64,000 nucleotides of DNA from Seleniivibrio woodruffii (lineage in GTDB: Bacteria; Chrysiogenota; Deferribacteres; Deferribacterales; Geovibrionaceae): contig NZ_SMGG01000003.1 of the NCBI RefSeq assembly GCF_004339245.1, positions 213,106 through 277,105 on the forward strand. Direction: 5' to 3'. The position numbers and the translations under genes were made by a program. Each line of letters starts with the position of its first letter. Within the stretch, counting starts at the first letter, position 1. Below the pieces are notes generated by a model, which saw only the letters and a program-made list of their open reading frames with translations, was not told the DNA's origin and ran no database searches. This document shows, in pieces, positions 19,382 through 29,973 of this stretch.

Positions 19382-20740
19382 CTATTCAACCCCTTTCTTC
19401 TTTTTCCATGCTGATACCCAGCCTTCCATATTCTGCTGTTTTGCTCTGGTTATTCCCAGTGCATCGGCGGGGACATCCTTTGTGATGGTCGATCCGGCGG
19501 CAACCAGTGCGCCCTTGCCCACTGTGACCGGAGCCACAAGCTGGGTGTCGCTTCCAATGAAAACGCCGTCCTCTATCACTGTCTTATATTTATTATATCC
19601 GTCATAGTTGCATGTTATGGTTCCGCAGCCTATGTTGACATCCTTTCCTATCTCGGCATCACCCAGATATGTCAGGTGGCTGGCCTTTGAGCCCTCGCCC
19701 ATACAGGCCTTTTTCATCTCCACAAAGTTGCCTATCTTGTTGTCGCCTTTCAGCACCGAGCCGGGTCTCAGATGTGCCATGGGTCCTATGTGGCTTTCTG
19801 CGCCAACATGGCTGTCGGTTATCAGGCAATTCTCTTTTATCTCGCAATTCTCAGCGATAACGCTGTCCTTGATCCTTGTTCCGGAATAAACGATGCTCCC
19901 CTTGCCGATCTTCGTATCCCCTTCCAGAAATACGTTGGGATAGATGGTGACATCGTTCTCAATTTCAACCGTACTGTCGCAGTAAAATGTTGCGGGATCG
20001 AGGACGGAAACGCCGTTCATCATATGTTTTTCGGCTATTCTGTCCCAGAGGACTCTGGAAGCCTCGGCAAGCTGAACTCTGTTGTTCACTCCGAGAAACT
20101 CCTTCTCATCCTTGCAAAGATATGCAAAAGCACCCTTTTTGACAATATCCGTCAGATAATATTCGCACTGTGCGTTCACGCAGTCGATCCCTTCCAGTCT
20201 GGCCAGAAGTTCTTTGCTGTCGCACAGATAAATTCCTGTGTTGATCTCATCTTCACGTTTTTCGTCTTCGGTGGCGTCCTTCTCCTCGACGATCTTAATG
20301 ACCGAACCGTCGACACCCCGGATAACCCTTCCATAGCCGAAAGGATTTTTCACCTTCACAGACATGAATGCAACGGGATGTTTTGAAGCGGCATCCATGA
20401 ACGCCTTGAGGGTTTCGGGTTTCACCAGAGGCATATCGCCGCAGAGTATCAGCACCTTGCCGTTGAAACTGCTTATGCTTTCAGCGGCCGCCATAACTGC
20501 GTCACCTGTTCCCCTCTGCTCGGTCTGAACGGAGAACTCCGCCCTGCCCGCCAGATGTTTCTGAACAAGTTCCGCTCCGTTGCCTATTACGACATTTATC
20601 CTTTCCGCACCAAGCTCTGATGCGGCATCAGCAACATAGTCAACCATAGGTCTGCCCGCCGCCCTGAAAAGCACCTTCGGCGTCTCGGATTTCATACGAG
20701 TCCCCTTGCCAGCGGCAAGTATGAGCACCATAAGATTCAT
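19382..20740 (-). CDS. glmU: Bifunctional GlmU: GlcN-1-P acetyltransferase / GlcNAc-1-P uridylyltransferase
   Basis: Makes UDP-GlcNAc for peptidoglycan and lipopolysaccharide. The N-terminal pyrophosphorylase half has LAAGKGTRMKSETPKVLF at residue 7. The C-terminal left-handed beta-helix is built of hexapeptide repeats, with NFVEMKKACMGEGSKASHLTY near 345 and GCGTITCNYDG near 380. The 452 residues are standard. A GGAGA site precedes the ATG. The gene pair glmU-glmS gives a complete route from fructose-6-phosphate apart from glmM. Confidence 0.98.
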   Translation of the reverse strand: MNLMVLILAAGKGTRMKSETPKVLFRAAGRPMVDYVADAASELGAERINVVIGNGAELVQKHLAGRAEFSVQTEQRGTGDAVMAAAESISSFNGKVLILCGDMPLVKPETLKAFMDAASKHPVAFMSVKVKNPFGYGRVIRGVDGSVIKIVEEKDATEDEKREDEINTGIYLCDSKELLARLEGIDCVNAQCEYYLTDIVKKGAFAYLCKDEKEFLGVNNRVQLAEASRVLWDRIAEKHMMNGVSVLDPATFYCDSTVEIENDVTIYPNVFLEGDTKIGKGSIVYSGTRIKDSVIAENCEIKENCLITDSHVGAESHIGPMAHLRPGSVLKGDNKIGNFVEMKKACMGEGSKASHLTYLGDAEIGKDVNIGCGTITCNYDGYNKYKTVIEDGVFIGSDTQLVAPVTVGKGALVAAGSTITKDVPADALGITRAKQQNMEGWVSAWKKKKGVE

Positions 20741-20758
20741 AACGTCTCCAGAAAAAAA

Positions 20759-22564
20759 TTAATTACCGTTAAACTGTTTGATATAGGAGGTTATACCCTG
20801 AAAAACACCTTTTGCAATCTCTTTTCTATAGCTCTCTTTGGTAAGATTATCAGCTTCGTCCTGATTGGACACAAAGCCCGCTTCGACAAGTATCGAAGGC
20901 ATCATCGCACCTACGAGAACATAGAACGGAGCCTGTTTAACACCGAGGTTGTATCTGCTGTCGGTGTAAAGGTTTGCGTGCAGGTTCTTCTGAACATAAG
21001 AGGCCAGCTGAAGAGACTCTTCAAGTTTGGAGTTCATCATCAGATCCTTCAGGATTCCCTGCAGGTCGGACATCGATTTCTGCGTGGTCTGGTTTTCCAG
21101 AGCCGCAACGGCAAGAGCACGCTTGTCATTGGTGACGTTCAGAACGTAGGTCTCAACGCCTCTCGCAGACTTATTCGGGGCAGCATTTATGTGAATTGAA
21201 ACAAAGAGGTCGGCCTTTTTGCGGTTTGCAAATGCCGTACGCTCTTCAAGGGGTATGAAAACGTCTGTGTTTCTGGTCATGTATACGTCAATGTTGGGAT
21301 ATGCCTCTTTCAGCTGAGCATAAAGCTCTTTGCCTATGTCGAGAACAACATCCTTCTCCTTCACTCCGTAATAGCTTGCGCCGGGGTCTTTTCCGCCGTG
21401 TCCGGGGTCGATCACTATGCTTCTGATCTTAAGCCCGAATACGCTGGCCAGTGTTGCCGCACTGCCTGTGCCCTTGATGGCGGGAACGGGGGACGAAGAG
21501 GCAACTTCGTTCTTTGCAGGGGTCGAAGGTCTGCTGTCGGCCTGATGAACGGGAGGTTTGGGACTTCCCACTGCGTTGCTGACGTCTATCACCAGTCTGT
21601 CCGGATCGGGCATCGCAAACACTGTGAAATCCTGAACGTTGTCGCTGTCCAGAACCACCCTTGCAACTCCCGGTCTGTTATAAGCCCAGCGGAGTGAACG
21701 GAGCAGTCCGTCCTTTATCTCGATATCCTGAGGAATGTCAGGAGAAATGACCACGTTGTTAAGGTCGATAAAGAGTCTCGGCGGCTTCTGGATGGAGGGG
21801 TCAGCCTTCAGCCAGTGTTTGTCGAACTCAACCTTGCCTGTAAGATCCATGACCACACGGGTGTAGTCCGGAGTTGTGAAATATCTGATACGCTTAACGG
21901 CCGCTTTGCCGTCGGTCGCTTTTACATTTGAGTTGATATCACCGAAGCTTGTCTGTCTGTTGGCAGACTGAGCTTTGTCAGCAGTGTCCTCCTCTTTGGG
22001 CTGATATGCCACCGTTTCCGCTTTTATGGGCGGTTTGGGCTGGAGGCTGGGACGCTGTATTCTGTCTGTGGGGGTTTTCGATGCAAACTGGGCATCAATG
22101 CCGTCCAGTTTCGATCTTGCCTCTGCCGCATCCTCCGATCTGGGGAATCTGGCAATCAGCTTTCTCAGCATGAACTGAGCCGAAGGATAGTCCTTCTGGT
22201 CTTCATATATTTTTGCGGACTGGAGAAATGCTTTTGATGCCAGAACCGTGTCGTAGTTGCTGGAGAGTATGCGCCAGTAGCGCAGTGCTTTCAGCAGGTC
22301 GTCCCTGTTGGCATAACGCATGTAGCTTCTGTAGTAGGTCTGTGCGGCATAATGGAGTGAATCGTCACCCAGATCCGCCTTGGGAGCTGAAGCATATATC
22401 TTATAAAACTTATCCGCCACAATGACATAGGAGCGTCTTGTGACTTTGTCCGAACGTTCAATATAGTCAAAGTCCCTTTTTGCGGAGTTATACTCGTCAA
22501 CATCGTCCGCAAACAGGGCAAAACATGAGAACAGCACCAAAAGGAGAATTAGGATTTTTTTCAT
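20759..22564 (-). CDS. N-acetylmuramoyl-L-alanine amidase with TPR-like and AMIN domains
   Basis: Periplasmic zinc amidase that cuts the peptide from peptidoglycan during cell separation. The 601 residues comprise a signal peptide (MKKILILLLVLFSCFALFA), a helical repeat region (about 25-155), a linker, an AMIN domain (about 225-330; RYFTTPDYTRVVMDLTG, RVVLDSDNV) and an Amidase_3 domain (about 385-600). The catalytic zinc ligands are visible in IDPGHGGKDPGA, PLEERTAFAN and SIHINAAPN, and the active glutamate in ILVEAGFVSN. The AMIN domain targets such enzymes to the septum. The amidase starts directly at the uvrA stop, so the genes are one transcript. Confidence 0.95.
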   Translation of the reverse strand: MKKILILLLVLFSCFALFADDVDEYNSAKRDFDYIERSDKVTRRSYVIVADKFYKIYASAPKADLGDDSLHYAAQTYYRSYMRYANRDDLLKALRYWRILSSNYDTVLASKAFLQSAKIYEDQKDYPSAQFMLRKLIARFPRSEDAAEARSKLDGIDAQFASKTPTDRIQRPSLQPKPPIKAETVAYQPKEEDTADKAQSANRQTSFGDINSNVKATDGKAAVKRIRYFTTPDYTRVVMDLTGKVEFDKHWLKADPSIQKPPRLFIDLNNVVISPDIPQDIEIKDGLLRSLRWAYNRPGVARVVLDSDNVQDFTVFAMPDPDRLVIDVSNAVGSPKPPVHQADSRPSTPAKNEVASSSPVPAIKGTGSAATLASVFGLKIRSIVIDPGHGGKDPGASYYGVKEKDVVLDIGKELYAQLKEAYPNIDVYMTRNTDVFIPLEERTAFANRKKADLFVSIHINAAPNKSARGVETYVLNVTNDKRALAVAALENQTTQKSMSDLQGILKDLMMNSKLEESLQLASYVQKNLHANLYTDSRYNLGVKQAPFYVLVGAMMPSILVEAGFVSNQDEADNLTKESYRKEIAKGVFQGITSYIKQFNGN

Positions 22565-25369
22565 TTAAAGCAGTTTACCTTTTAAGTATTTGCCTGTAAA
22601 GGACTGTTTATGCTTCGCACAATCCTCCGGCGTTCCTTCGAAGATTATTTCGCCTCCGCCAATGCCGCCTTCCGGCCCTAAGTCTATGATATGGTCGGCA
22701 CATTTTATCACATCGAGGTTGTGCTCGATGATTATGACGGTGTTTCCGCTCTCTGTCAGCCTTTTAAAGATGCCTATGAGCTTGTTTATATCGTCAAAGT
22801 GCAGACCCGTGGTGGGTTCGTCAAAGATATAAACGGTTTTGCCTGTGGGTTTCTTCATCAGCTCTTTCGAGAGCTTCACCCTCTGGGCTTCCCCTCCGGA
22901 AAGAGTGGTTGCCGGCTGACCCAGCTTTATGTAGCCGAGGCCTACGTCTTTTAAAACTGCGAGCTTATTACATAGTTTCGGAATATTTTCGAAAAACTCA
23001 AATGCCTGATTAACGGTCATGTCCAGAACGTCCGCAATGCTCTTGCCCTTGTATTTGATATCAAGGGTATCACGGTTGTATCTTTTACCGTGGCATGAGT
23101 CGCATTTAACGTACATATCGGGCAGGAAATGCATCTCTATCTTGATGTATCCCTCACCCTGACAGGTTTCGCAGCGGCCGGACTTAACGTTGAAGCTGAA
23201 ACGGCCTATTTTGTAGCCCCTCAGTTTCGCATCGGGGGTCATTGCGAAAAGCTCCCTGATGTCCGAAAAAAGACTGGTGTAGGTCGAAGGGTTGGAGCGT
23301 GGGGTTCTGCCTATGGGCGACTGGTCGATGTCTATCACCTTATCCAGATATTCAACACCAGTAAGGCTTTCATACGCCCCTGTCTTTATATTTGTTCCCA
23401 GCAGACTCTTTTTCAGGGCAGCCTGAAGGGTGTCCATTATCAATGTCGATTTGCCGGAACCTGAAACGCCTGTAACACATACCATCAGCCCCAGAGGAAT
23501 CTTTACGCTGACGTTTCTGAGGTTGTGCTCAGTGGCATTTTTCAGTTCAAGGTATCTGCCGTCCGGTTTCTTGCGCTTGGCGGGAACCTCAATCATCCTT
23601 CGGCCGGACATATACATGCCCGTGAGTGATTCCTCGCTGTGGCGGAGTTTTTCCGGATGTCCGGTGAAGACAACCTCGCCGCCCTTTCTTCCTGCACCCG
23701 GCCCCATATCAATAACGAAGTCGCACGCATTAATGGTGTCCTCGTCGTGTTCGACAACTATGACCGTGTTGCCGATATCCCTCAGGTTTTTAAGGGTTTC
23801 GATGAGCATATCGTTGTCACGCTGGTGAAGGCCTATGCTGGGTTCATCCAGAACATACAGCACGCCCGTAAGCCCCGAGCCTATCTGGGTTGCAAGCCTG
23901 ATACGCTGTGCCTCGCCGCCGGAAAGGGTTGCGGATTTTCTCTCTATGGTAATGTAGCTCAGACCTACGTCATTCAGGAAGGCCAGTCTGCGCTTAACCT
24001 CTGTAATAATTTTTTCGGCCACTTCTTTTATGAAGCCGTCAAATTCCAGAGCTGTAAAGAAATCCAGAGATTCCTTTACGTTCATTGCGGATACTTCAGC
24101 AATGTTCCTGCCGCCGACACGCACCGCAAGGCTGGTTCTCTTGAGTCTCGCCCCACGGCATGAGGGGCAGTCCTGCGACGACATGAACTGCTTTGCGAAC
24201 TCTTTATCCGCCATTGTGCCTGTGTAGAGCTTCTCTTTAAGATAGCCGCAGACTCCGGTGAATTTTTTCTCATAGGGTATCTTTTTATCACCCTTAAAAG
24301 TGTAGAGCTTAACAGGTTCTTCCATGCCGTTCAGCAGGATCTCCTGATGCTTTTTGTCAAGGGAGCCGAAGGGTTTGTTCATGTCTATTCCGAACTGTTC
24401 GGAAAGAGCCACAAGTGTATTGTAGTAGTGGAAATTATCGAACTGTTCCCAGGGCTTCAAAGCTCCTTCACGGACACTGAGTCTGGGATCGGGCACTATG
24501 GAATCTATATCGAAGACCTGCATTTCTCCGAGACCTTCGCACTCGGGGCATGCGCCGAAAGGGTTGTTGAACGAAAAACTTCTTGGCTCAACCTCTTCGA
24601 TGCTGATGTCGCAGTGGGGGCAGGTGAAGTTCTGTGAATAGAGGGTCACTCCGTCGTCGGTGGAGACCTCGCAGAGGCCTTCGCCCAGCCTGAGAGCAGT
24701 TTCAACCGAGTCTGTCAGCCTGCGCTTTATGCCTTCTTTTATCTTGATACGGTCTATGACAACGGAAATGCTGTGCTTAACGTTCTTGTCCAGTTCGATG
24801 GGCTCTTCCAGCCTCTTCATCTCACCGTCGACGTATGCACGGACATATCCGTCCTTAAGCAGTTTTTCGAAAAGTTTTTTGTATTCGCCCTTTTTGCCGC
24901 GGATGACAGGAGCCAGAAGCTCCGCCTTCGCATCTTCGCCCAGAGCCATTATACGGTCGACTATCTGCTGAACGGTATAGCTGGCTACTTCCTGGCCGCA
25001 GCTGTAGCAGTGTACCCTGCCCGCTCTTGCCCAGAGCAGACGCATGTAGTCGTAGATTTCAGTGATAGTTCCCACTGTGGAGCGGGGGTTTCTGCTGATG
25101 GATTTCTGTTCGATGCTGATTGCGGGGGACAGATAATCAATTGAATCCACATCCGGTTTTTCCATAAGCTCAAGAAACTGACGGGCATAGGCCGAAAGTG
25201 ATTCCACATAGCGTCTCTGACCCTCTGCGTAGAGAGTGTCAAAGGCAAGAGTGGATTTTCCGGAACCGGAAACTCCGGTTATAACCACCAGTCTGTTTTT
25301 AGGAATATTCAGATTGATATTCTTGAGATTGTGCTGCCTCGCCCCTTTTATAATTATATGGTCATTCAT
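22565..25369 (-). CDS. uvrA: UvrABC excinuclease, subunit A
   Basis: Damage-sensing ATPase of nucleotide excision repair. It has two ABC cassettes: Walker [21 protein letters not shown] near residue 32 and [15 protein letters not shown] near 635, each with its signature LSGGEAQR. Zinc fingers are present ([15 protein letters not shown] to [15 protein letters not shown] to CDSCHGKRY). I start it at the second ATG of the pair at 25372/25369 ([18 protein letters not shown], 934 residues). The longer frame to 25423 runs into the upstream gene and is not family-like. It overlaps the FapA-like gene by eight bases. Confidence 0.97.
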   Translation of the reverse strand: MNDHIIIKGARQHNLKNINLNIPKNRLVVITGVSGSGKSTLAFDTLYAEGQRRYVESLSAYARQFLELMEKPDVDSIDYLSPAISIEQKSISRNPRSTVGTITEIYDYMRLLWARAGRVHCYSCGQEVASYTVQQIVDRIMALGEDAKAELLAPVIRGKKGEYKKLFEKLLKDGYVRAYVDGEMKRLEEPIELDKNVKHSISVVIDRIKIKEGIKRRLTDSVETALRLGEGLCEVSTDDGVTLYSQNFTCPHCDISIEEVEPRSFSFNNPFGACPECEGLGEMQVFDIDSIVPDPRLSVREGALKPWEQFDNFHYYNTLVALSEQFGIDMNKPFGSLDKKHQEILLNGMEEPVKLYTFKGDKKIPYEKKFTGVCGYLKEKLYTGTMADKEFAKQFMSSQDCPSCRGARLKRTSLAVRVGGRNIAEVSAMNVKESLDFFTALEFDGFIKEVAEKIITEVKRRLAFLNDVGLSYITIERKSATLSGGEAQRIRLATQIGSGLTGVLYVLDEPSIGLHQRDNDMLIETLKNLRDIGNTVIVVEHDEDTINACDFVIDMGPGAGRKGGEVVFTGHPEKLRHSEESLTGMYMSGRRMIEVPAKRKKPDGRYLELKNATEHNLRNVSVKIPLGLMVCVTGVSGSGKSTLIMDTLQAALKKSLLGTNIKTGAYESLTGVEYLDKVIDIDQSPIGRTPRSNPSTYTSLFSDIRELFAMTPDAKLRGYKIGRFSFNVKSGRCETCQGEGYIKIEMHFLPDMYVKCDSCHGKRYNRDTLDIKYKGKSIADVLDMTVNQAFEFFENIPKLCNKLAVLKDVGLGYIKLGQPATTLSGGEAQRVKLSKELMKKPTGKTVYIFDEPTTGLHFDDINKLIGIFKRLTESGNTVIIIEHNLDVIKCADHIIDLGPEGGIGGGEIIFEGTPEDCAKHKQSFTGKYLKGKLL

Positions 25370-26906
25370 CATTCCAGTCTTTGTCTTCCAGAGATATGGC
25401 CTGAATCTTCTGATACTTATCATCGAACATGTAGACCATATTTTTCTGATTCTCCCTGATTGATACTCTTTCTCTGTATACCTGAACGTCTATGCCGCCG
25501 TATAGTTCATTCAAAACCTTAAGTCTTGGTCTGGGGTGGTGAGCCTCTTTGATCAGCTTCTGCATTGCCGCATCAGCCGCCGCTATCTTGGCATCCAGCT
25601 GCTTTCTGAGGGCTATCAGCTGCCTAACCTTCGGGTTTTCCAGAACCTCTTTCTTCTTAAGATTTACCCCGCCGAGAAACTCGTCTATTTTCGATTTGTT
25701 CTCCAGAAACTTGTCTTTGCTGAGTTTTAGCTCCTGCAGTTCGTTCTCGAAATAGAATTTCGTGCCGACACTTATGGTAAAGCGTGAGTTGCCTACTGTT
25801 CCGGCCTGAATCATCTTGATCTCGGAAAAACCTGTGACCTCGCCTCCGGCAATTATCCCCGGGTCTTTAACCGCCTCTATGGATCCGCCGGCTCTAAGCC
25901 TGCAGTTGTAGGCGTATTTCATAATCTCGATATTTCCCCTCGCTTCCACAAGGGCATTTTCAACATATCCTACGAAAATATCGCCTTTCGCCTTAATAAC
26001 ACTCTTGCCCTCGCCCCGGACACCAAGCCTGACAACGATGTTCCCTCCGCTGATAAGCTCCGCATCCTGACATACTCCCTCCACGAATATGTCCTTTTCG
26101 GCCTTCACCGAAAAGTTGGCAAGCACGTCGTTCTTGATATACACGCTACCGTTGAATACTATATTTCCTGTGCCGTAGTCAACATCTCCCCGCACGGTAT
26201 ATACGGGGCTGACCTCTAAAGTGTTGCGTTCAAAGGTGACACAGCCGTCAGATTTCGCATAGAACTGAGTTCCGTTGTTTTCAGAACGGACACCGTCGCC
26301 GGAATATATCTCGGTTTCAACTCCCGGTTCTGCCGGCAGTTCAGTGTTGTATACAGTAAGTCCGCGAACGCCTGCCGTAGCAGGTTTTTTCGTAAGCAGA
26401 AGATCGCCTTCGTTAACAACCCTTATGTTGTCAACGTTCTTGTAGTCAACTTTTCCGTTCTTAAGGATCCTCGGCTTATTCTTAACAGGTTCAAAGTTAA
26501 GAATTATGTTCGCATCTTTTCCTGAAATAGGCTCAACGCCCTCGGCAATAAGGACTTTTTCAGATATTCCGCCCTCTCCTGCCAGACGCACGATATTGTT
26601 TATGGCTTCACGGTTAACATTAACGGTTATCATCTCCTGCTGAAGAAGACCCATTATGTCGTCCGTGGATACTATCTCCTGAGTATTGATTCCGGGATAA
26701 ACGTTCAGATACGCCTTAAGCGAGTCAGGCGAAACAGCGACCTCTATAGCCGGAGACACAGATTTCTCAGAGATAATCTTTATGATTATCCTGCCGCTGT
26801 CGTCTCTGGATGTGATAAAATCAGCGATGTCCAGTTTGTATCTGGTGGTCAGAAGCTTAATTACTTCTTTTTCATCTCTGCCTGTGTAGTTCTTTAACAG
26901 ATTCAT
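25362..26906 (-). CDS. FapA/DUF342-family protein
   Basis: The 514 residues have a small N-terminal domain ([14 protein letters not shown]), then the DUF342 region. That region carries a series of beta-helix-like turns ([59 protein letters not shown]) and a C-terminal coiled coil ([30 protein letters not shown]). FapA-type proteins have been linked to flagellar assembly and polar localisation in some bacteria, and the helical face is polyactin- or bactofilin-like. Function here is not established. The ATG lies inside the end of the upstream kinase gene (35-base overlap) behind a distant AAGGA. Confidence 0.8.
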   Translation of the reverse strand: MNLLKNYTGRDEKEVIKLLTTRYKLDIADFITSRDDSGRIIIKIISEKSVSPAIEVAVSPDSLKAYLNVYPGINTQEIVSTDDIMGLLQQEMITVNVNREAINNIVRLAGEGGISEKVLIAEGVEPISGKDANIILNFEPVKNKPRILKNGKVDYKNVDNIRVVNEGDLLLTKKPATAGVRGLTVYNTELPAEPGVETEIYSGDGVRSENNGTQFYAKSDGCVTFERNTLEVSPVYTVRGDVDYGTGNIVFNGSVYIKNDVLANFSVKAEKDIFVEGVCQDAELISGGNIVVRLGVRGEGKSVIKAKGDIFVGYVENALVEARGNIEIMKYAYNCRLRAGGSIEAVKDPGIIAGGEVTGFSEIKMIQAGTVGNSRFTISVGTKFYFENELQELKLSKDKFLENKSKIDEFLGGVNLKKKEVLENPKVRQLIALRKQLDAKIAAADAAMQKLIKEAHHPRPRLKVLNELYGGIDVQVYRERVSIRENQKNMVYMFDDKYQKIQAISLEDKDWNDE

Positions 26907-28002
26907 AGTCGTATGGTATCCTTACGGTAAATTCGGTGAACACCCCTTCCTCCGAATCTACATCGATAGTCCCGCAATGAGCTTCCACAATCATCTTTAC
27001 GATGGCCAACCCCAGTCCTGTTCCTTTCGCTTTTCCTGACGTAAAGAACGGCTGAAACAGCTTTTTCCGGTTGTCGCTGCTTATTCCCTTTCCTGTGTCC
27101 TTCACCCTTATGACACAGTATTCGCCGTCTTTAACAGCAGAAAGCGTAACTTTTCCGCTTACGGACAGAGCGTCTATTGCATTAGACACAAGATTGAAAA
27201 TAACTCTGAAAATCTTGCCTCTGTCCACTGTCATTATAATATCGTCCGAAACTGATACCTCAACACTTATGGCAGTGTCCCTGGTCATAATATTAGCATG
27301 TTTTCTTATTTCATCAAATAATTCCGCCAGCGGGAAGGTTTCAATGGCCATTGAAACACGCTGACGCGAGAAGTCCAGAATATCCATTGTAAGACCGTGG
27401 ATACGCTTAACCTCCGAATGGATTGCGTCTATATACTCCTGCATTTCAGGTTTTATATCTTTTTCAAGAGCCATAAGTTCAAGATAGGACTGAACAATAT
27501 TCAGCAGATTCTTAATGTCGTGGGCAATGGACGAGTTAAGCATCCCTATCACACGCAGGTTCTCGCTTTTGCGCATATCGCTGTACAGGTTGAACCTGTC
27601 GACACCCAGCGCACACTGGGATGCGATATAGCGGGCTATCTTCACATCCTCTTCGGTGAAAAAATCGTCCTCTTTGTCAGTCAGGTTAAGAACACCGAGA
27701 ACCTTGTCCCCCTTTTTCAGAGGAACGGACATGAACGACGAGGCCTGATATCCCAGAACTTCCTTGACGATATCAGATTTATTGGCTGTGACCTCTATTC
27801 CGGTCTTGGCGACCTTTCCGGCCACTCCCTCGCCCAGACGGATGTTGACACTGCTCTGATCCACCTCGAAACCGGCGTGGGCATACATTTTCAGATAATC
27901 ATCCTCTATGAGCATCAGAGAGATACGCTTAACCCCCAGATATTCCTTAGCTATGGTGATTATAGCCGGAAGCAGGTTATGCAGCTCAAACATGCTGTTC
28001 AT
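26872..28002 (-). CDS. Soluble GAF-domain sensor histidine kinase
   Basis: At least 376 residues with no membrane helix: a GAF domain (about 5-145; IRLGEGVAGKVAKTG, SFMSVPLKKGDKVLGVLNL), then HisKA with phospho-acceptor SSIAHDIKNLLNIV near residue 160 and HATPase (NLVSNAIDAL, DTGKGIS, GKAKGTGLGLAIVKMI). The coordinates use the first in-frame ATG. However, a CTG at 28047 overlaps the mqnC stop (CTGA), has a GAGG site eight bases upstream and would add 15 residues (KKDLLEVLVEISEK) that look like a normal GAF lead-in. I think the CTG is the more likely start. No cognate regulator is adjacent. Confidence 0.85.
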   Translation of the reverse strand: MNSMFELHNLLPAIITIAKEYLGVKRISLMLIEDDYLKMYAHAGFEVDQSSVNIRLGEGVAGKVAKTGIEVTANKSDIVKEVLGYQASSFMSVPLKKGDKVLGVLNLTDKEDDFFTEEDVKIARYIASQCALGVDRFNLYSDMRKSENLRVIGMLNSSIAHDIKNLLNIVQSYLELMALEKDIKPEMQEYIDAIHSEVKRIHGLTMDILDFSRQRVSMAIETFPLAELFDEIRKHANIMTRDTAISVEVSVSDDIIMTVDRGKIFRVIFNLVSNAIDALSVSGKVTLSAVKDGEYCVIRVKDTGKGISSDNRKKLFQPFFTSGKAKGTGLGLAIVKMIVEAHCGTIDVDSEEGVFTEFTVRIPYDYESVKELHRQR

Positions 28003-28043
28003 CTTTTCGGAAATCTCTACAAGGACTTCCAGCAGATCTTTTT

Positions 28044-29072
28044 TCAGTCGAAATACCTCAGGATGTTATATTCCATATCCCTCTGGGCGGGTCTGAAACC
28101 TGCCTTGCGGATGTTGTTGTTTATCTCTTCAATACTCATGCGGAAGCCTACGCCGCAGGCCGCAACAACGTTCTCCTCTATCATGAGGCTTCCGAAGTCG
28201 TTTCCGCCGAAACGCAATGCAGTCTGACCGATCTTAGGCCCCTGTGTCACCCACGAAACCTGAATGTTCGGTACGTTGTCCAGATATATCCTTGCAACTG
28301 CAAGGAGCCTGAGATATTCCACAGCGGATACGTTCTCGCCGCCCAGTTCGGTGTTCGCCGGCTGATACGGCCAGGGAATGAACGCAGTGAAACCTCCGGT
28401 TCTGTCCTGTACACTTCTTATTTTATCAAAATGCTCGATGATATGCTCAACTTTATCTGTCTTTTTGAACATCATGGTTGCTGTGGTCTTAAGACCCAGT
28501 CCGTGTGCTGTCTCCATCACAGAGAGCCACTTGTCGGAAGATATCTTGTTGGGGCTGACCAGCCTGCGCTCGGAATCAACCAGAAGCTCAGCTCCCGCAC
28601 CGGGAATTGAGTTCAGTCCGGCCTTGACCAGCCTTTTTATGGTCTCCTCAACAGACAGATTCTCCAGTTTTGCGATGTGGTTTATCTCCGGCGCCGAAAG
28701 ACCGTGTATCCAGACCCCCTGCTCCCTGATGAAGGAGAGCATGTCCTCGTAGAACTCTATGCCCAGATCCGGATGCAGACCGCCCTGAAGCAGAATCTGT
28801 GTTCCGCCGAGGGATTTCGTCTCATCTATCTTATCTTTCAGCAGTTCCTTACTGATCACATACGCCCCGTCGTCCTCCGCATCCCTGTAAAAGGCGCAGA
28901 AGGAGCATTTGCAGGTGCATATGTTTGTGTAGTTTATGTTTCTGTCTATTACATAGGCCACCACACCTTCGGGGTGAAGCCTCTTCCTTGTGTCGTCCGC
29001 CAGCTGTGCCAATTCGTAAAAATCTGCCTCTGCCAGCATTCTGCATGCGTCGTCAAAGCCTGTTCTGGACAA
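28044..29072 (-). CDS. mqnC: Cyclic dehypoxanthine futalosine synthase
   Basis: Radical-SAM enzyme of the futalosine route to menaquinone. The 342 residues carry the cluster motif in NICTCKCSFCAFYR (CxxxCxxC) near residue 55, TQILLQGGLHPDLG near 95 and the PWPYQPANT region. The lead-in AYVIDRNINYTNIC matches MqnC better than MqnE or CofH. The start is a TTG at 29072 with GAGG six bases upstream. It heads a seven-gene minus-strand run (kinase, FapA-like, uvrA, amidase, glmU, glmS). Other mqn genes are not in the window. Confidence 0.9.
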   Translation of the reverse strand: MSRTGFDDACRMLAEADFYELAQLADDTRKRLHPEGVVAYVIDRNINYTNICTCKCSFCAFYRDAEDDGAYVISKELLKDKIDETKSLGGTQILLQGGLHPDLGIEFYEDMLSFIREQGVWIHGLSAPEINHIAKLENLSVEETIKRLVKAGLNSIPGAGAELLVDSERRLVSPNKISSDKWLSVMETAHGLGLKTTATMMFKKTDKVEHIIEHFDKIRSVQDRTGGFTAFIPWPYQPANTELGGENVSAVEYLRLLAVARIYLDNVPNIQVSWVTQGPKIGQTALRFGGNDFGSLMIEENVVAACGVGFRMSIEEINNNIRKAGFRPAQRDMEYNILRYFD

Positions 29073-29198
29073 TTAAAACCTCATAAAAGTTAAGCAGAAA
29101 AAATATTATGCTTACTATTTTACATAACATAAAAACAATTGAAAGTGTTTTTTCCTGAAATCCATTGTAATTATTCCCGACTGGCAATAGAATATGGC

Positions 29199-29972
29199 AT
29201 GTTTGAATTCCTGAACGATACTTCCGTATTCATAACTTTTCTGCTGGTGATGATACGCACCGCCGCCATAATGAGTACCGCTCCGGTGTTCGGCAGCAAC
29301 GTCATCAAACCGCATATCCGCATGCTGTTTTCACTCATCTATGCGATGATAGTCTATACGTCCGTCAAGAAACTGGATATCTCCGACCCCACCGGCCCCA
29401 TGCTCATCATGATGATAGCGAAAGAGATTATGCTGGGCGTCTGCATCGGAATGCTGGCGCACCTTATTTTCATAGGCGTTCAGATGGGCGGACAGATAAT
29501 CGGAACCCAGATGGGCTTCGGCGTGGTGAACGTTTTCGACCCTCAGGCGAACATATCAATTTCCATCATCTCCCAGTTTCTCAACATCGCCATGCTGCTT
29601 ATCTTCATCGCCGTCGGGGGGCACTATCTGGTCATTCAGGCAATCAGGGCATCCTTTGAAACGCTGCCCGTGGGGATTTATCCCGTAGACCCCAACGCAT
29701 TTCTTTATCTGACCAAGCTGTTCTCGATGATATTCGTCACAGCTCTTAAAATAACCGCTCCGGTTCTCATAACACTGCTTATTCTTCAGCTTGTTATGGG
29801 CATAATGGGGCGAATGGTCCCTCAGCTTAACATCATGATGGTGGGTTTTCCCATTCAGATAGCGGTAGGAATGTCGGTCATGGCCATGGGTATGAGTTAT
29901 TTTTATATCGTTTACGAAAAACTCCTCCACAGGTATTTCGAAGAGGTCGCAAACCTCATAAGGTATTTATAG
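29199..29972 (+). CDS. fliR: Flagellar export apparatus protein FliR
   Basis: Inner-membrane component of the flagellar type III export gate. From the ATG at 29199 the protein has 257 residues and starts MFEFLNDTSVFITFLLVMIRTAA, the normal FliR beginning. The open frame extends back to a TTG at 29139, but those 20 residues are not family-like. Six membrane segments and the conserved QIIGTQMGFGVVNVFDPQ are visible. It is followed one base later by flhB. fliP and fliQ, its usual neighbours, are absent; upstream is the divergent mqnC. Confidence 0.93.
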   Translation: MFEFLNDTSVFITFLLVMIRTAAIMSTAPVFGSNVIKPHIRMLFSLIYAMIVYTSVKKLDISDPTGPMLIMMIAKEIMLGVCIGMLAHLIFIGVQMGGQIIGTQMGFGVVNVFDPQANISISIISQFLNIAMLLIFIAVGGHYLVIQAIRASFETLPVGIYPVDPNAFLYLTKLFSMIFVTALKITAPVLITLLILQLVMGIMGRMVPQLNIMMVGFPIQIAVGMSVMAMGMSYFYIVYEKLLHRYFEEVANLIRYL

Positions 29973-29973
29973 A

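Noticed and set aside
29140-29200. Sigma-54 promoter before fliR
   Set aside because: TGGCA and GGC are present but the GG-to-GC spacing is 14 rather than 12 bases.
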